Part shown: positions 1 through 10,748 of the stretch, one piece after another | Layout: every line of letters starts with the position of its first letter | Numbering within the stretch: position 1 is the first letter of the stretch | NCBI GenBank assembly: GCA_037892935.1 | Contig: JAYXKI010000005.1 | Location: 992,001 to 1,056,000 of the forward strand | Origin: Phlebopus portentosus | Lineage: Eukaryota > Basidiomycota > Agaricomycetes > Boletales > Boletinellaceae | Length of the DNA: 64,000 bases | Reading direction: 5' to 3' | Program-made: the position numbers and the translations under genes | Notes under the pieces: model-generated | Database searches by the model: none | What the model saw: only the letters and a program-made list of their open reading frames with translations | What the model was told of the DNA's origin: nothing

Positions 1-617
1 CTTGTATGCGTGACCACGATCAAGCTTCAGGAGTTTTTAGATTCAATCTGTCGGCTTGACAGTCAGCTGTGCGATTGCGCAGACGAGATGTTCTGGCTCT
101 CTATCTATTCCCTTTTCATGTTTGTTCCATTTTTGCCCTTGTGCCTGCTGACCTCTTGATTTGTCGTTAATGCTTGATACAGCTTGCTCTTATGCAGGGA
201 TTTCACCACTAGACTAGAGCGAGTACGAAATTGGCATTTCTCATTCGTTACGGGAGATGCATTTCCGCGATCACGGAAAATTCATAGGCCGTCCATTTGA
301 GTTGGTTGGCCTCGGGCAGTAGCAAGAGAATTCGTTGAGTTGACAATAGTTTCGTTATTGAATACTCAATGACAGTGGTTGCATTAGTTTTACGACAGCC
401 ATCTCATTACTGCGGCGCATTCGCCCGTGCGCCCCGCCCCCCGTGATCGGACTCCAAAGCGAGGGATTCTGCAAAAAGAAACTACACCTCGTCTCATCGT
501 GCAACCAACTGTCCGATCTTGAAGAACAGACTCCGGGACACTTTGTATCGCGATCTTTGGCATGCACACAAGTGCCGCGCAAAGGCTACAATTCATTGGC
601 AGATATATCCAAGCAAT
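1..617. other. left edge, no supported gene
   Basis: I see no reading frame with a recognisable family or a coherent set of splice sites here. The short frames on both strands overlap one another and have no shared codon pattern. A gene lying mostly to the left of the window could end in this stretch, but nothing in the sequence demonstrates it. Confidence 0.5.
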
Positions 618-806
618 ATGCAGACTTCGAGAGATGAGCCTTCACCTCGACGTATATATCCTGAAGAGACAATCGCCGCTTTTGATAAAGAAATGGAAAG
701 AGGGAGTTTCGACTTTGCAATGTTTCTTGCAGCAGTGGTGGGACTAGAAGATTATGATCCTTGTTGGAGAGACGCTGGCCATGGACCAGGGTGCGCTGTC
801 AAATAG
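618..806 (+). CDS. possible short ORF or terminal exon, 62 aa, unknown
   Basis: An ATG at 618 opens a 62-codon frame ending in TAG at 804-806. The product begins MQTSRDEPSPRRIYPEE and continues with an acidic, partly helical stretch (FDKEMERGSFDFAMFLAAVV) and a Cys/Gly-containing tail. Codon choice looks like that of the neighbouring genes, and the same frame extends further upstream without a stop, so this may instead be the last exon of a longer gene. I recognise no family. A random open frame of this length is quite possible. Confidence 0.22.
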   Translation: MQTSRDEPSPRRIYPEETIAAFDKEMERGSFDFAMFLAAVVGLEDYDPCWRDAGHGPGCAVK

Positions 807-1418
807 CTGTTCACTCAGCTAATGGCTCATGTGTGGCGTCTTCTTCTTTTCATTCTCGCTACAAAACACCTTTGCTACCTTGGGTAAATGCTGATCTGTT
901 GTAAAAATATATAAATGATACCTTAAAGGAAGAATATATGTATCTGAGGAATCGTGCGTCCTGTTCATCAGAGAAGGCAATGGAATCAAAGAAATCAAAG
1001 AAGCATGCGTAGATTGTAGTAGTACTGCTATTTTTGCTGATTCTATTCCAAGCTGAAGATGATACGTGGGCGCACCACACTTCCCCTTAACGGACAGCAG
1101 AAGCAATCAGTGATAGTTTCCACGTTTTATATGTCCCACATCTTCCTTCGTCGCGTGGCGGGAGTGACCTAAATCGGAAAGTGGAAGCTCCATTCTTGTC
1201 CTTGGCATCATGTTCTCTCCTGTCTCATCTGCTATCTGCGATCGAAACACGAAACAAGATGAGTAGAGACAAACACGTCTTCTTTCAATTTGATTTGGAA
1301 CTCTCTCCGATCTACCTACATATGACATTGTCCAATGGGAAATGCAGAATAAGAAAAGAAAAATGACTATCGGTAATAATCCAGTCCATCGTGAGGAACT
1401 CGTCAAGTCGTAAGAACA
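807..1418. other. intergenic, nothing recognised
   Basis: This stretch lies between the short frame at 618-806 and the stop codon of the DUF6533 gene. The frames on both strands overlap and show no family motif. The right part probably holds the 3' untranslated region of the DUF6533 gene. Confidence 0.5.
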
Positions 1419-3129
1419 TTATACGGAAGTCTCTGGAATACTAATCGGCGTCTTTTGCTTTATGATGCTGCTCCCGACCGTCGTGCCTCCGCCTGATGAT
1501 GACCACGTGTAATCAGAGCTGCGCGTGGCCGTGGAGTTACTGAATGTCGAAGCCGGAACGAGCATGATATCTTCTGGCGGAACGATACTTAGTCTGGTGG
1601 AAAACCTTGTTACATCTGACTCTGGCTTTGCACCTGCCTCGCGCAGGTTAAGAACGAGGCGAGAAAGTAGAGTAGATGTTAGTCTGAATGATTCGTGAGT
1701 CCGGATGATGAATAAAGAAATAGAGGATAGAGTTCGTACGTGTGCGAGAGCACGGAGTTGCTCCCAGCACTTTGTTCAAAGAATGTGTTCTCGTCCGTCT
1801 TGAGAAATAGTAAATAACCGAGCTAGATAAACGTTGGCAATGGCTGCTACTTACAAGGAAGAACACAACATTTACTAGGTTCGTTATAGCCAAAATCCTG
1901 GTCAACAGTTGTCAAGTTGGAATTCTGAATGCAACAAACGACAAATCTAACCCGTAATACATAGCGCCTTCCAGAATTTTGAGAAGTTTCATCAGGATAT
2001 ACTAGCCTCGACGTACCATCTCGCATAAGCAGCCTGGATAACTTCGATTGAAGTCCAATCTGTCTGTGTTCTCGACATAGACTCCAGGTCTTGTAGACAG
2101 TCAGAACGAAGATGAGTGTGTCAAAGGTGCCACTGATGAACCAGGAAGCTTTGAAAACTGAAACTCGCAGTAAGCATGCATCAAATATAGAATATCGGGT
2201 GGATTCGAAGTCATACCAACTCTTCTATTGAAAGTGAGCATATGAGAACGAACACATAAACAAGCGTCTGTCAACAACTGACGTTTGAAGTTCTGCTGGA
2301 ACGCAGGCCCTGAACAGATTCTGCGGCCCGAAGGATAGGTTTATCGTCCGGACTTGCGCCAGGCTCCACTTAAGAAGATATTTCTTCAGGAAGGTGAAAT
2401 TACCTGAATGACCAGGAAAAACCTACTGCTGAGATGCCAATGGCTACAGTTCCCAGAGGAATTGTTACCCATAGAGTCCAAGCCTTACGTTGATAAAATG
2501 CGTAAACTCGCATAATCAGGAGCACTGGAATCAAAATGAGCGAAATTGAAGACAAACATCACAGGAGATACAGCCTGACCGACAACAAAGAATTGGGTGA
2601 TCGTGCTCAACGCGCCAGGAAATCGTGCAAATATCGTGCAACTTTCAGAAGACTTCTTAGCTATACATAATCATTACTGGAAGAAAGCTTACACCTGTGA
2701 ATAAAGCATTCAGTGTCGCGCGAAATCACTATAACATGGGTTGACTTGGGACTGACATGATTGTTATTTGGAGAATTGAATAAGAAATAGACGATCGGTA
2801 TATATCCCAGGAGAGTTAGATATCGGTTCAGAATATAGATGCTGGATACCATCGATATTTTTTGCTTCCATATTCGTTCCCTCTCTTGGCTGATTGTGAG
2901 AAGGAAGTCGTAATACAGAACGACTGGAAGGTTACTTGTCGGACACACATCCCCGGAGAACGAGAGAGTCGACCTACCTATTGCCGCTAGGCAATAATAC
3001 TGAAGTGTTGCGCTTCAAAAATTCAAGACTGTCAGTATGGATAACTTATCAAGTTCCTTTAAGCTTACATTGACTCGATAGCCGATAAAGCGTACGCTCG
3101 TTTGTCAATACGGATGGCCGTCATCATGG
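1419..3129 (-). CDS. DUF6533 family seven-helix membrane protein
   Basis: This is a multi-exon gene for a basidiomycete DUF6533 integral membrane protein. I read exon 1 from the ATG at 3127-3129 (MMTAIRIDKRAYALSAIES). Splicing joins it to YYCLAAI and, over an intron at 2924-2977, to VLYYDFLLTISQERERIW. This is the family signature, followed by the expected LNRYLTLLG segment. Further exons give the hydrophobic run VVVLLIMRVYAFYQRKAW and a loop ending in REHRQIGLQSKLSRLLMRDG. The family C-terminal motif SRLVLNLREAG follows, then a Ser/Thr/Pro-rich tail ending in TAA at 1419-1421. These motifs fit multiple transmembrane helices with a cytoplasmic tail. The family is often multicopy in Agaricomycetes and its function is unknown. 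Borders of the middle exons (about 1900-2400) are approximate. Confidence 0.75.
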
Positions 3130-3486
3130 GAGCATTTATGAGGAGCAGAAGCGGAGGTCCCCCAGCTGTGCCTTTATACAATAAGAGACACGCGAATCGC
3201 AACAAAAGGAAGGAGCAATGTTAATGTTCGAGCCCTCACGCTGCCATAATGCGGGCCGAGGTGATTACTGAAATCTACCCCACAAAGGAAAGATGTTTGA
3301 TGATCGTAAAGGTACAGCCAGAGCTCGACTGAGGAGTCTCGCATCGAAGAGCCTATCTGGACCCGTGATTGCCTCAATCTTGAGAAAACGTGTCAACAGA
3401 AGAACAAAGATAGCTCAGTAATTCCTGTTCGGAAGCAAAGACGGGAACAACGTCTCGTGGAAGCCATCATCCAGTCCCTTGTTCTT
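3130..3486. other. intergenic, promoter side of DUF6533 gene
   Basis: This stretch lies between the start of the DUF6533 gene and the stop of the small gene at 3487. A 67-codon frame on the minus strand has no family resemblance and no splice partners. I see no repeat or RNA gene here. Confidence 0.5.
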
Positions 3487-3894
3487 TCATATTGTAGAGC
3501 AGAATAGCGGCGACTGTCGCTTCCCTGATGCGATGCGGACGTCCATTTGCACATCATGAAAGTCAGTCCATTGCTTTGTAAACAATATCTCTCCTGTTGT
3601 CGCCTTCACTACGGCCTAAGCTTTAGATTCCAAGCGTCAGAACAGAACATACCTTCAAGCTGTCTTGAAGAAGACATCGTTTGCCATTAATATCGATTGC
3701 GGGAATACTGCGGAAGTAAGTAAGTAAGTAATTACATTGGTTAGAAGTTCTCGGAAGTAGGGCTGATTGGTTCTAAGTGGCCAGCGAGTACGGCCAGTAG
3801 AATTAAAGTTGCGGACAACCTTCGCTCACTTTATCCATTTCGTATTTCTGCATGTTCCTCGCGATGCATTCCAGGCTGAGCAAACGAGACCCAT
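3487..3894 (-). CDS. small protein of about 82 aa, three exons, unknown
   Basis: Three exons fit together without a frame conflict: 3894-3830, 3707-3653 and 3615-3487. The joints carry GTGAGC...GCAG and GTATGT...TTAG. The product starts MGLVCSAWNASRGTCR, continues KWINIPAIDINGKRCLLQ, DSLKAVVKATTGEILFTKQW and TDFHDVQMDVRIASG, and ends PLFCSTI. The end Cys-Ser-Thr-Ile has the shape of a CaaX prenylation box, and the start Met-Gly plus a nearby Cys resembles an N-myristoylation/palmitoylation site. Both readings are inference. The gene is divergent from the nucleoporin gene (ATG-to-ATG gap 202 bp). I know no family. The first exon is the least certain part. Confidence 0.4.
3714..3729. repeat. 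tetranucleotide microsatellite (AAGT)4
   Basis: Four perfect copies of AAGT lie inside the first intron proposed for the small minus-strand gene, directly upstream (in that gene's sense) of its acceptor. On the gene strand the tract reads as CTTA repeats and so also supplies pyrimidines for the 3' splice site. Confidence 0.85.
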
Positions 3895-4096
3895 TATGTG
3901 AGGACGAACTATGAAACTCGTTAAGGCGAGAAAGAAAATGTATTTTACCACGGGATGAGTACGTAAGCGAGTTACGCGTGACAGGCGAAATGAAAACAAG
4001 GCCAACCTGAAATCATCGTGTTCAGTCACATCGTGCTTTGGCACGCTCTTCGTGGCCAGACGCGTCAAAACCTCCTTGTTCCCTCCCCTCACCACA

Positions 4097-6332
4097 ATGG
4101 CTGGACTGAAACGAACAGCTGAAACGCAACTAACGAAAGAACATGCAGATGATGATGACGATGTTATGGTGAGCAGCTTTTGTCAATCCTCAGACGACCT
4201 CAGCTTACAGATTTCCAGGAGATTGCTCCTTCAGATGGATTCAAGCGAGCAGACAGGTCTATTCTTGCTTCCCGACCGTGCGTACATCGAATTGTCTGAC
4301 TTGCTCTTCTCTGATCTACCGCTCGATAGGATGAAAGGTCTACCAAAACGTACAAATCCAATCGCCACGACGGTCGATGTACCCAGCTCAAATTTTTTTG
4401 ATGTGCGTTCATTGCGCTCTGTGGTTTACCTCAAACTTACCTCCTCATCTCGTCCGAAGTTTGGTCCTACCACCAAGACCTTTGGCATTTCGAGCTCATT
4501 TAGCGCATCAGCACCTACTTCAGAATCAGCCAACTCGCAACCAATCACAAATGATTCCCCTTTCAAGTTTTCCACCCCCGCTGTATCGTCAGCTGCGTCT
4601 AGTGCAGCGAAGCAGCTAGCTGGTATGATCAGCTCTGCATCCAGCCTAATGGAACACATGTTCCATCTTCTGTCGCAAAACCATCCGCTAGTATACAGAA
4701 TGATGCAGAGCTGAAGTACTTCGCTACGCTTCGCGGTCTCAATAAGTCTCTCATTGTACAGATTGCGAGGACATTTGAACAGGATCCATACTATGATTTT
4801 ACCGAGTTTTTGGACCAGTATCGCGAGTTCAGAGCAGACATCGATAGGGAATTCAAGGAGAGTCAGGAGTTAGAGGAAGCCACGTTAAGAAATGGCATAT
4901 CTTCTCCGTCTTCGTCAAGCTCGAAAACAGCTTCCATCCCTCCCCAAACGTCCATTACCCTTTCCATGCCTACGCCACCCAAAGCATTTGCTGGTTTTGG
5001 TGCCCCATCTTCTACCTCCGGTTCGTCTACCTCAACCGCTACGGGTCCTGCTGCTGGTGGCTTCAAGCCCAATCTTTCAGCCATGCCTTCATCAGCGTCG
5101 CCATCCCTGTTTACTTTTAACTCTTCCGGCGCTTCCGAAGAAAAGAACAACTCAATCGTGTCCGGCTCCTCTGGTTCCGATACGAAGTCTTCCTCATCCG
5201 GTATATCTGCGGGTCTTCCAAAACCGTCCCCGTTCAGTGCAGCTTCGAGCACCTCTTCACCATTCGGCTCAACGAGCACATCAGGGCCAGAGAAGCCATC
5301 CACACCATTCGGCTCAGGAAGTGGCTTCGGTGCTACATCATCTTTGGGAAGATCCAGTACATTCTCGGGCTCAGCTGGGGGTCCTTCAAATATTTTCGGG
5401 AGCAGCGGTGCAGGAAGTTCTACTCTATTACCGGCCTTTGGTAGCACAGGCTCGAGTGCGGGCAGTTTCAGTTTTGGAGGAGTGAAAACTTCGTCAGCAA
5501 GTTTCGGAGGTTCTTCCAGCAGTTTGTTTGGTAGCAAGCCAACATCTGAAGATTCTAAGGAATCAGATGAAGCTACTGCAGGGAAACCGGTGGCATCATC
5601 GTCGAAGTTGACTACGAGCTTTGGATCGACCTCCGGTTCTTCTGGATTCTCCTTTGGTTCGAGTTCCGCAACGACTGCATCAAACAGCAAGGACGTGATC
5701 GGTACATCTGCAAAACCTTCCGCACCAGCATCCTCTGCGTCAGGCGCGGAGACGAGAAGCAGCACTCCAGCATCCGGAGAGGGCGGTGAAGCTCCTACGG
5801 AAGAGACCTCACCGCAGAAGGTGCTTGGAGAAAACCCAAATGATGTGGAAGGTGAAGGCGAAGAGGATGAGGAAACCTTGTTGGCTACTCGAGGGAAGAT
5901 TTATAGATTTGGGAAGAAGGATGACAAGCCAGCTTGGATTGAAGTCGGTGTTGGTAAGTAGTTCGGTATCATCGTCCATCATGTCCATCATGATACTCAC
6001 AAGTACGGAAATAGGGATGATACGAATCAAGAAGAAGAAAACCGACGCTTCGATCCGACTTTTGTCGCGAAATACCTCCAACGGGAAAATCATGATGGTG
6101 AATAGGATATGCATCTAATATTCACCTTGATTCTTTTTTACTGATTAGATTTCCACAGAACTTCAAACTTTATACTGGCTTCAGGATCTCCCAGACCAAA
6201 TCGATACTGAACTTCGTGGGCCACGATGAGAGCGGCTCGAGCGTCACGTATAGAATTCGCGTAAAGGATGAGGCGGGCGCCACCGAGTTCCACGAAGCCA
6301 TCGAAAGTGCAGCATCTTCCCTTGAAGCATAA
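4097..6332 (+). CDS. NUP2: FG nucleoporin with C-terminal Ran-binding domain (Nup2/Nup50 type)
   Basis: This is a nuclear pore basket protein that would help recycle importin alpha/beta through RanGTP. Exons read 4097-4168, 4219-4277, 4330-4582, 4645-5953, 6015-6097 and 6159-6332, with all phases agreeing. The N-terminus (MAGLKRTAETQLTKEHADDD, then FKRADRSILASRP and LPKR) matches the Nup50/Nup2 importin-binding region. A conserved segment reads ELKYFATLRGLNKSLIVQI. A long Ser/Gly-rich middle is full of FG, FGS and FGG repeats. An acidic linker leads to the RanBD: TRGKIYRFGKKDDKPAWIEV, then GMIRIKKKKTDASIRLLSRN, then a strand-rich end ending in ESAASSLEA. A further in-frame intron at 4403-4459 (57 nt) is possible and cannot be decided by frame. 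Length is about 650 residues, usual for fungal Nup2. Confidence 0.88.
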
Positions 6333-6653
6333 TATTTTCATCATGTATTCTCATCCTTTCCGATGTTTTTCAACTTTTTTCATTCGGCATTTTATCCATT
6401 CCCAACTTTCTATTTTTTATTTTGCGCAAACCATCTTAGCCTGTATTTCTCCCTGGCAGTCTTACATATCATCTGTTGATCTCCTGTATTGTCTTCGCTT
6501 TTTAGTCCTGATATACATCCTTGGACAGCGCTCTACAATGCTGCCCGTGTTCCTCATAAGTTTATACATTGTGATGTGAGCAAGCACTTTGAAAGCAACA
6601 GATAAGACAAATTCCGCGGTTTGTTTTAAATCAGAAGCACGTCCCAGTTTTCG

Positions 6654-8750
6654 CTACGATCCGAGAAAGTGGCTTTGTGCGTTTTGCCAGGTCGAATTGA
6701 GCACGAAGGCGTGGCTCAAGAGGAGTTCAATTTCGTGGTCGCCCCAGTCCTGCGTGGGTAGACTCTGAAGGAACATGATGATACCCTGCGTCATAGAAGT
6801 CAACGAACTTATGAACGAAAGAACCTCGGAGCCTCTTACCTGGAAATCCATTTCCTGCAGCTTCTTACTCCATCTCATGAGAAACGCGGAACAAACATAG
6901 AGATGGAACTGAGAGAAGGCGTCTGGACCCTCAGCCTATTTTGTGAGTTAAGTGCGATCAGTTAGGTGCATCTTCAGGGAGCAATAGAAGCTAAAGAAAC
7001 ATGATCCGACCAGGTAGGTGTCCCACATCCTAATAGTGTTTTGAACGCTAATTTCGCGCATCAGAAGGCAATTCATCCAGCGAAAGGCAAACTGCATGAA
7101 TTCGACGTTCTCAGATTGAAGATGAGCATAGAGAGCCGCTGATGGAGGAAGACGGAACTGAGCGCTGGTGTCAAAGGACGAGGAAGAACAGGTTTACCAT
7201 CTATGCGAGCGACAAGCTCAGCCATACGTTTGACGCTTCGCTGAATTCCGGGCTGTGCATTGATGTAGTTGTCTTGGATACCATCCAGGAGACGGCTAAG
7301 ACACCAGAAGGAGTCAGCTTCAATAGCGCTTAACACGCTTGGTGGAAGTCGAGCGGGGTCGAAATCTTCCGGGTCAGATGCTATATTTCGTCAGTTAAAT
7401 ACAGGATCTATAGATCGTGAAGGTGCTTGAGGAAGACGTACTGATATAAGCAGATAAAAAAACTTGAAAGAAGGGAGTGACCAGATCGTTAATTCCTTGG
7501 ACATAACCACTCGCGGGATGTCGGATGGCCCAAACATAGAGGATTCTTTCAATACTCTGTTCGCGCTCATATCAGGACGGAACAAAACGGGAAGTACGTT
7601 TAAGAGAGTTGTTATATACCCTCTGTGTTGCTTCGTACATCCATAATTTGACTCCAGGTCGAGTCCGCGGGACATCTATCTCAATCTGGTGCCATATTTG
7701 TTGATCGAGACCTTCTCGTCCCTTTGAAAATGTGACGTCAACGAGCGAAGCGTACTCAGCCGTTTACGTGCGAGAGCAGAACATCGCATATCTGAGTGGA
7801 GGGAAAGATGGCCCTAAAATATCAGATATTATTAACGAAGGTATTTCGTTTGGGTAAAGTAGATACTCACCAGCAACAGTGGCCAAGCTACGGGTCGTAA
7901 GTCGCTTGGAATACCGTTCCACGCAATTTTCCGGAGTTCCACTGCGTGCGATAGTACAGTTACTATCACCGCATGTATCGATCCAGTCTGCATACACACC
8001 AATATTTACATCCTCAGCTAGCAAGCATTCGATAAATTTGTTACGCCGATTGGTCCTGATGGACGTCTCTCGTTGCAATTGAGAGGACAAATTCTTCTGT
8101 TGCCCAAGACCAGCAGTTTGCGACCGTTTAAGTCGATTGCGGCGGATGCTGGAAAAAGGATCTTTGGATCTATGAGCCTTCGCAACATATAGACAAATTT
8201 GGCAAGAAACACCTTGAACAATTTCTTCCGCGTCATGCCTTACATTCTCGGAACCCCTTCTGACCTTCGTAGCATGGCCTTCTGCATCTGTATCTCCTAC
8301 TTCTATATCTTCAATTTCGAATTCTTCACTTGTTCTGCCGAGTGTGCCGCCAATAGTTTCGTGTCTAGTCGTCTGTAACCCATTCTCCGAGGGCTTATTA
8401 ACCATTGTCCAGCTCTGCTTATGAGTATGCAAAGTTTCCGGCTTAGGAGAATAAGAACTCGGACTTGGAGCATTGACATGAGTGTAAGAAAAAGTTAGGC
8501 TGCTCGCGGAAGGAGATCTTTTGGGCTTTGGTACTGCTTTGGCTGTTGTTGATGTTGCATCCAAGGTAACCTTGCTAATGCTATTCGATCTTGCACCGAT
8601 GTGCAGCTTTTGCGAAGAAGATTCTGAATCTGATGCGCTATCCCATGGGTCGTCCTCTGCCCATTCCACCGATGTATATGATGAAAACCGAGAAGGACCA
8701 TTGATGCCGATATGCGGGCGCGTTGGTGGCATCCGAGGCATTTCGATCAT
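6654..8750 (-). CDS. GYP1: Gyp1/TBC1D22-type Rab GTPase-activating protein, frame broken by one base
   Basis: This is a TBC-domain GAP expected to switch off Golgi Rab proteins such as Ypt1. The start MIEMPRMPPTRPHIGINGPS leads a Ser-rich N-terminal half. The TBC domain begins at ELRKIAWNGIPSDLRPVAWP. Both catalytic motifs are present: the arginine finger in IEIDVPRTRPG (IxxDxxR) and the glutamine finger in SGYVQGINDL (YxQ). Then come LSAIEADSFWCLSRLLDGIQ, AELVARID, ENVEFMQFAFRWMNCLLMRE and MWDTYL, ending at SQNAQSHF-type residues before TAG at 6654. Several introns of about 50-60 nt separate the pieces. Near 7760 the exon reads ...ALARKR and then needs one extra base to continue as AEYASLVDVTFSKG. 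No splice sites can explain the shift. As given, translation would stop before both catalytic fingers. I suspect a missing G in a GGG run. Confidence 0.85.
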
Positions 8751-9103
8751 AACCCTAAGTTATCGGGCAGCAAAATGCAGTTGCAAGCAATAACTACGGA
8801 AGTAAAGCAAGCTGAGTGATAGAATGAATGTTGAGGATGGCGGCGACGTGTTTGTTCAGAACACGACAAGGCAGATCCTTGCAGATCACATCCAAGCAAG
8901 AGCAAGATCGGCATGTACTTACCTGTTTGCGCGTCGTCTGTTTACCAGCAACCACGACCATGTCGGGCACAACATCGTCAAAGAATATTTTCACATTAAC
9001 AAAATATTCTCGTGTAACGTCCAAGCAGCAAGATAATCTACGGGGTTCTCAGATGCCAAAGGGCGACTGTGACTGGCAACATCATACTCAGCCTATTCTT
9101 CGT
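8751..9103. other. intergenic with fragmentary frames
   Basis: On the minus strand a frame reads EYFVNVKIFFDDVVPDMVVV and another reads ENPVDYLAAWTLHENIL, both plausible as coding. They lie in different phases, one is preceded by an in-frame stop, and I could not join them convincingly. They may be further exons of the possible gene at 9104-9469 or decayed sequence. Confidence 0.3.
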
Positions 9104-9469
9104 CTACTGCTTGAAACGCGTAAATCTGCTCAAGGTGTGCCCGAGCAAATGAGGTTGCGCATAGTATGGTCTGTCAGCAACGGCCACGCTCCAGCAGCGA
9201 ATAACAAGATGCCGCAACAGGAAAATGTTATTTTCGTGCGGCGTTTTGTCCGTGTTCTCTCCGTACTCAAGTGCTAACACATATGCGTTCATCAACGGTA
9301 GGAAGACATCGATCTCCTTGTGGTTAGGAAACACATTCATCCATTTCCCACACAAGGCCTCCCCTTGAAAGCCGTGTTTCGCGACAACATGATCGGAATA
9401 CGTTTCCTTCCTCCGGATGCCAAGTCGAGCAATCCCTCTGTAGCTGTCTCGGTTCTCGCTACTTTGCAT
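9104..9469 (-). CDS. possible unknown gene or exon, 121 aa
   Basis: A frame from an ATG at 9469 reads MQSSENRDSYRGIARLGIRR, then CGKWMNVFPNHKEIDVFLPL, MNAYVLALEYGENTDKTPHE and a tail ending RFTRFKQ. Codon choice resembles the surrounding genes and the composition is protein-like. A second frame just downstream (EQIYAFQAVDEE) could be joined by an intron. I recognise no domain. The real start could lie at 9519, where a TG-rich leader in another frame begins. The neighbour at 9657 is divergent. This may be a small lineage-specific gene or a relic. Confidence 0.25.
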   Translation of the reverse strand: MQSSENRDSYRGIARLGIRRKETYSDHVVAKHGFQGEALCGKWMNVFPNHKEIDVFLPLMNAYVLALEYGENTDKTPHENNIFLLRHLVIRCWSVAVADRPYYAQPHLLGHTLSRFTRFKQ

Positions 9470-9656
9470 TTCCTCTGACTTCCGCTCTTGATAGGAATAT
9501 CGCCGATTCCAAATAACATTTCAGTTTTTTGGTGACTCCGCAGCGCTCATTGAAGCCATACGAGATGTCTGTCCCTGCAGGCAAAGTCCTGTTAATAATT
9601 TTCAGCCTGCTTCTTTGGACCCAAGGCCTTCTCTCGCTAGGCAAGGACGGTCCGAA

Positions 9657-10471
9657 ATGTCGCAAAATACTCAACAACCACAGGCACAATTCTCATCACA
9701 GCTGCAGTCTCAATCAATTCAAATTCCTTCCGGAGCTTGGTTCGATTCGACCCTTCAGTGTCTGGTCGAGAGAGCTACAATGGTCCCGTCTTCGCAGCCT
9801 AATATGTTTTCCGACTTACCTATTGATTTTGCCGTGCCTTTTCGCCAATCTGGTCAGAATATCTCCGTGTCCAATCATGATCAGAGATTGCATGCTTATC
9901 AGTCTGGAGCGCTCACTCGTCATCAGTCCTGGGCACAGCAAACCACGCAAATGGACCTATCATCTTCTTATTCATACGCACCTTCCCCTTTTTATTCTCA
10001 GGCGCTTAAGCCGTCCGACATACAAATGCATTCACGACAGCCATCAATTCATAACTCGATAATGGGCGAGTCTGAGATAATTAGATCTGACCCCAATGCA
10101 TCTCGTCCTGTGGCCATGCCTACACCTCCTTCATCGTCTCAGGGCCCTTCGGCCGTAAACATAAGCAACGCTAATAGATCTTCGCGCGCGCCACTATCAG
10201 GCGAAAGTGCCGACACTGATGCTATCTCTGCGCCATCGACTAAGCGTCCGTTACTCGAATCGCTGTACGAGGCATGCAGGCTTGATAATGTCCCGCGAAA
10301 TGAATTAGAGCAACTTGTTGCACATATCGTGCGCGAAGACGGCTTCGCAGACTTGGTAAGCTTAAAACAGGGTACTGTTGTCCCATCAGAACGACCGTGC
10401 GCTCATGCTGAGGAATACAGCTCCAAAAGGTAGATTCCCTGTGGCAATTGAAAGCCATAGCCAACCTTTAA
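9657..10471 (+). CDS. Gln/Ser-rich protein with conserved-looking C-terminal helix, 249 aa, unknown
   Basis: There are two exons, 9657-10355 and 10421-10471. The joint (GTAAGC...TACAG) moves the C-terminus from a longer open frame to the more protein-like ending FADLLQKVDSLWQLKAIANL. The N-terminus MSQNTQQPQAQFSSQLQSQS and the middle are low-complexity, rich in Gln, Ser and Pro and without predicted helices. The end is an amphipathic helical block starting PLLESLYEACRLDNVPRNEL and running on through EQLVAHIVREDGFADL. This layout, a disordered region plus a short helical module, is common in transcriptional co-regulators, but I recognise no named family. The ATG at 9657 was chosen over a TTG-initiated extension upstream. 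Confidence 0.6.
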
Positions 10472-10748
10472 TTCTCCGCATGTTCTTTGGTCGTTCGGCA
10501 ATACCACATTCGGACCTTTTCTCACCTCGCTATCCCCGCCGAAATGTTGAATCCTCCCAAAATCGCAGCCTAATACGGACATTGTAAAAGTAGTACTATA
10601 ATAGTGTCATAAAAACGTATTCGTATGCTTTACATGTAGGTCTACAAACAAATCCGAACCGATCCAGTGTATCTTTGAATTTGTGAGTACAAACGTCTAC
10701 AGACAATAACCTCAGGAACCGTTATGAAGAGTAAGAACAACAAACACA

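Noticed and set aside
4863..5765. 300-codon minus-strand frame opposite the nucleoporin
   Set aside because: It is the complement of the Ser/Gly-rich FG-repeat exon, and the plus-strand protein has clear domains at both ends.
8828..9277. 149-codon plus-strand frame
   Set aside because: The composition is unlike the neighbours, it lies antisense to better minus-strand candidates, and it has no motif.
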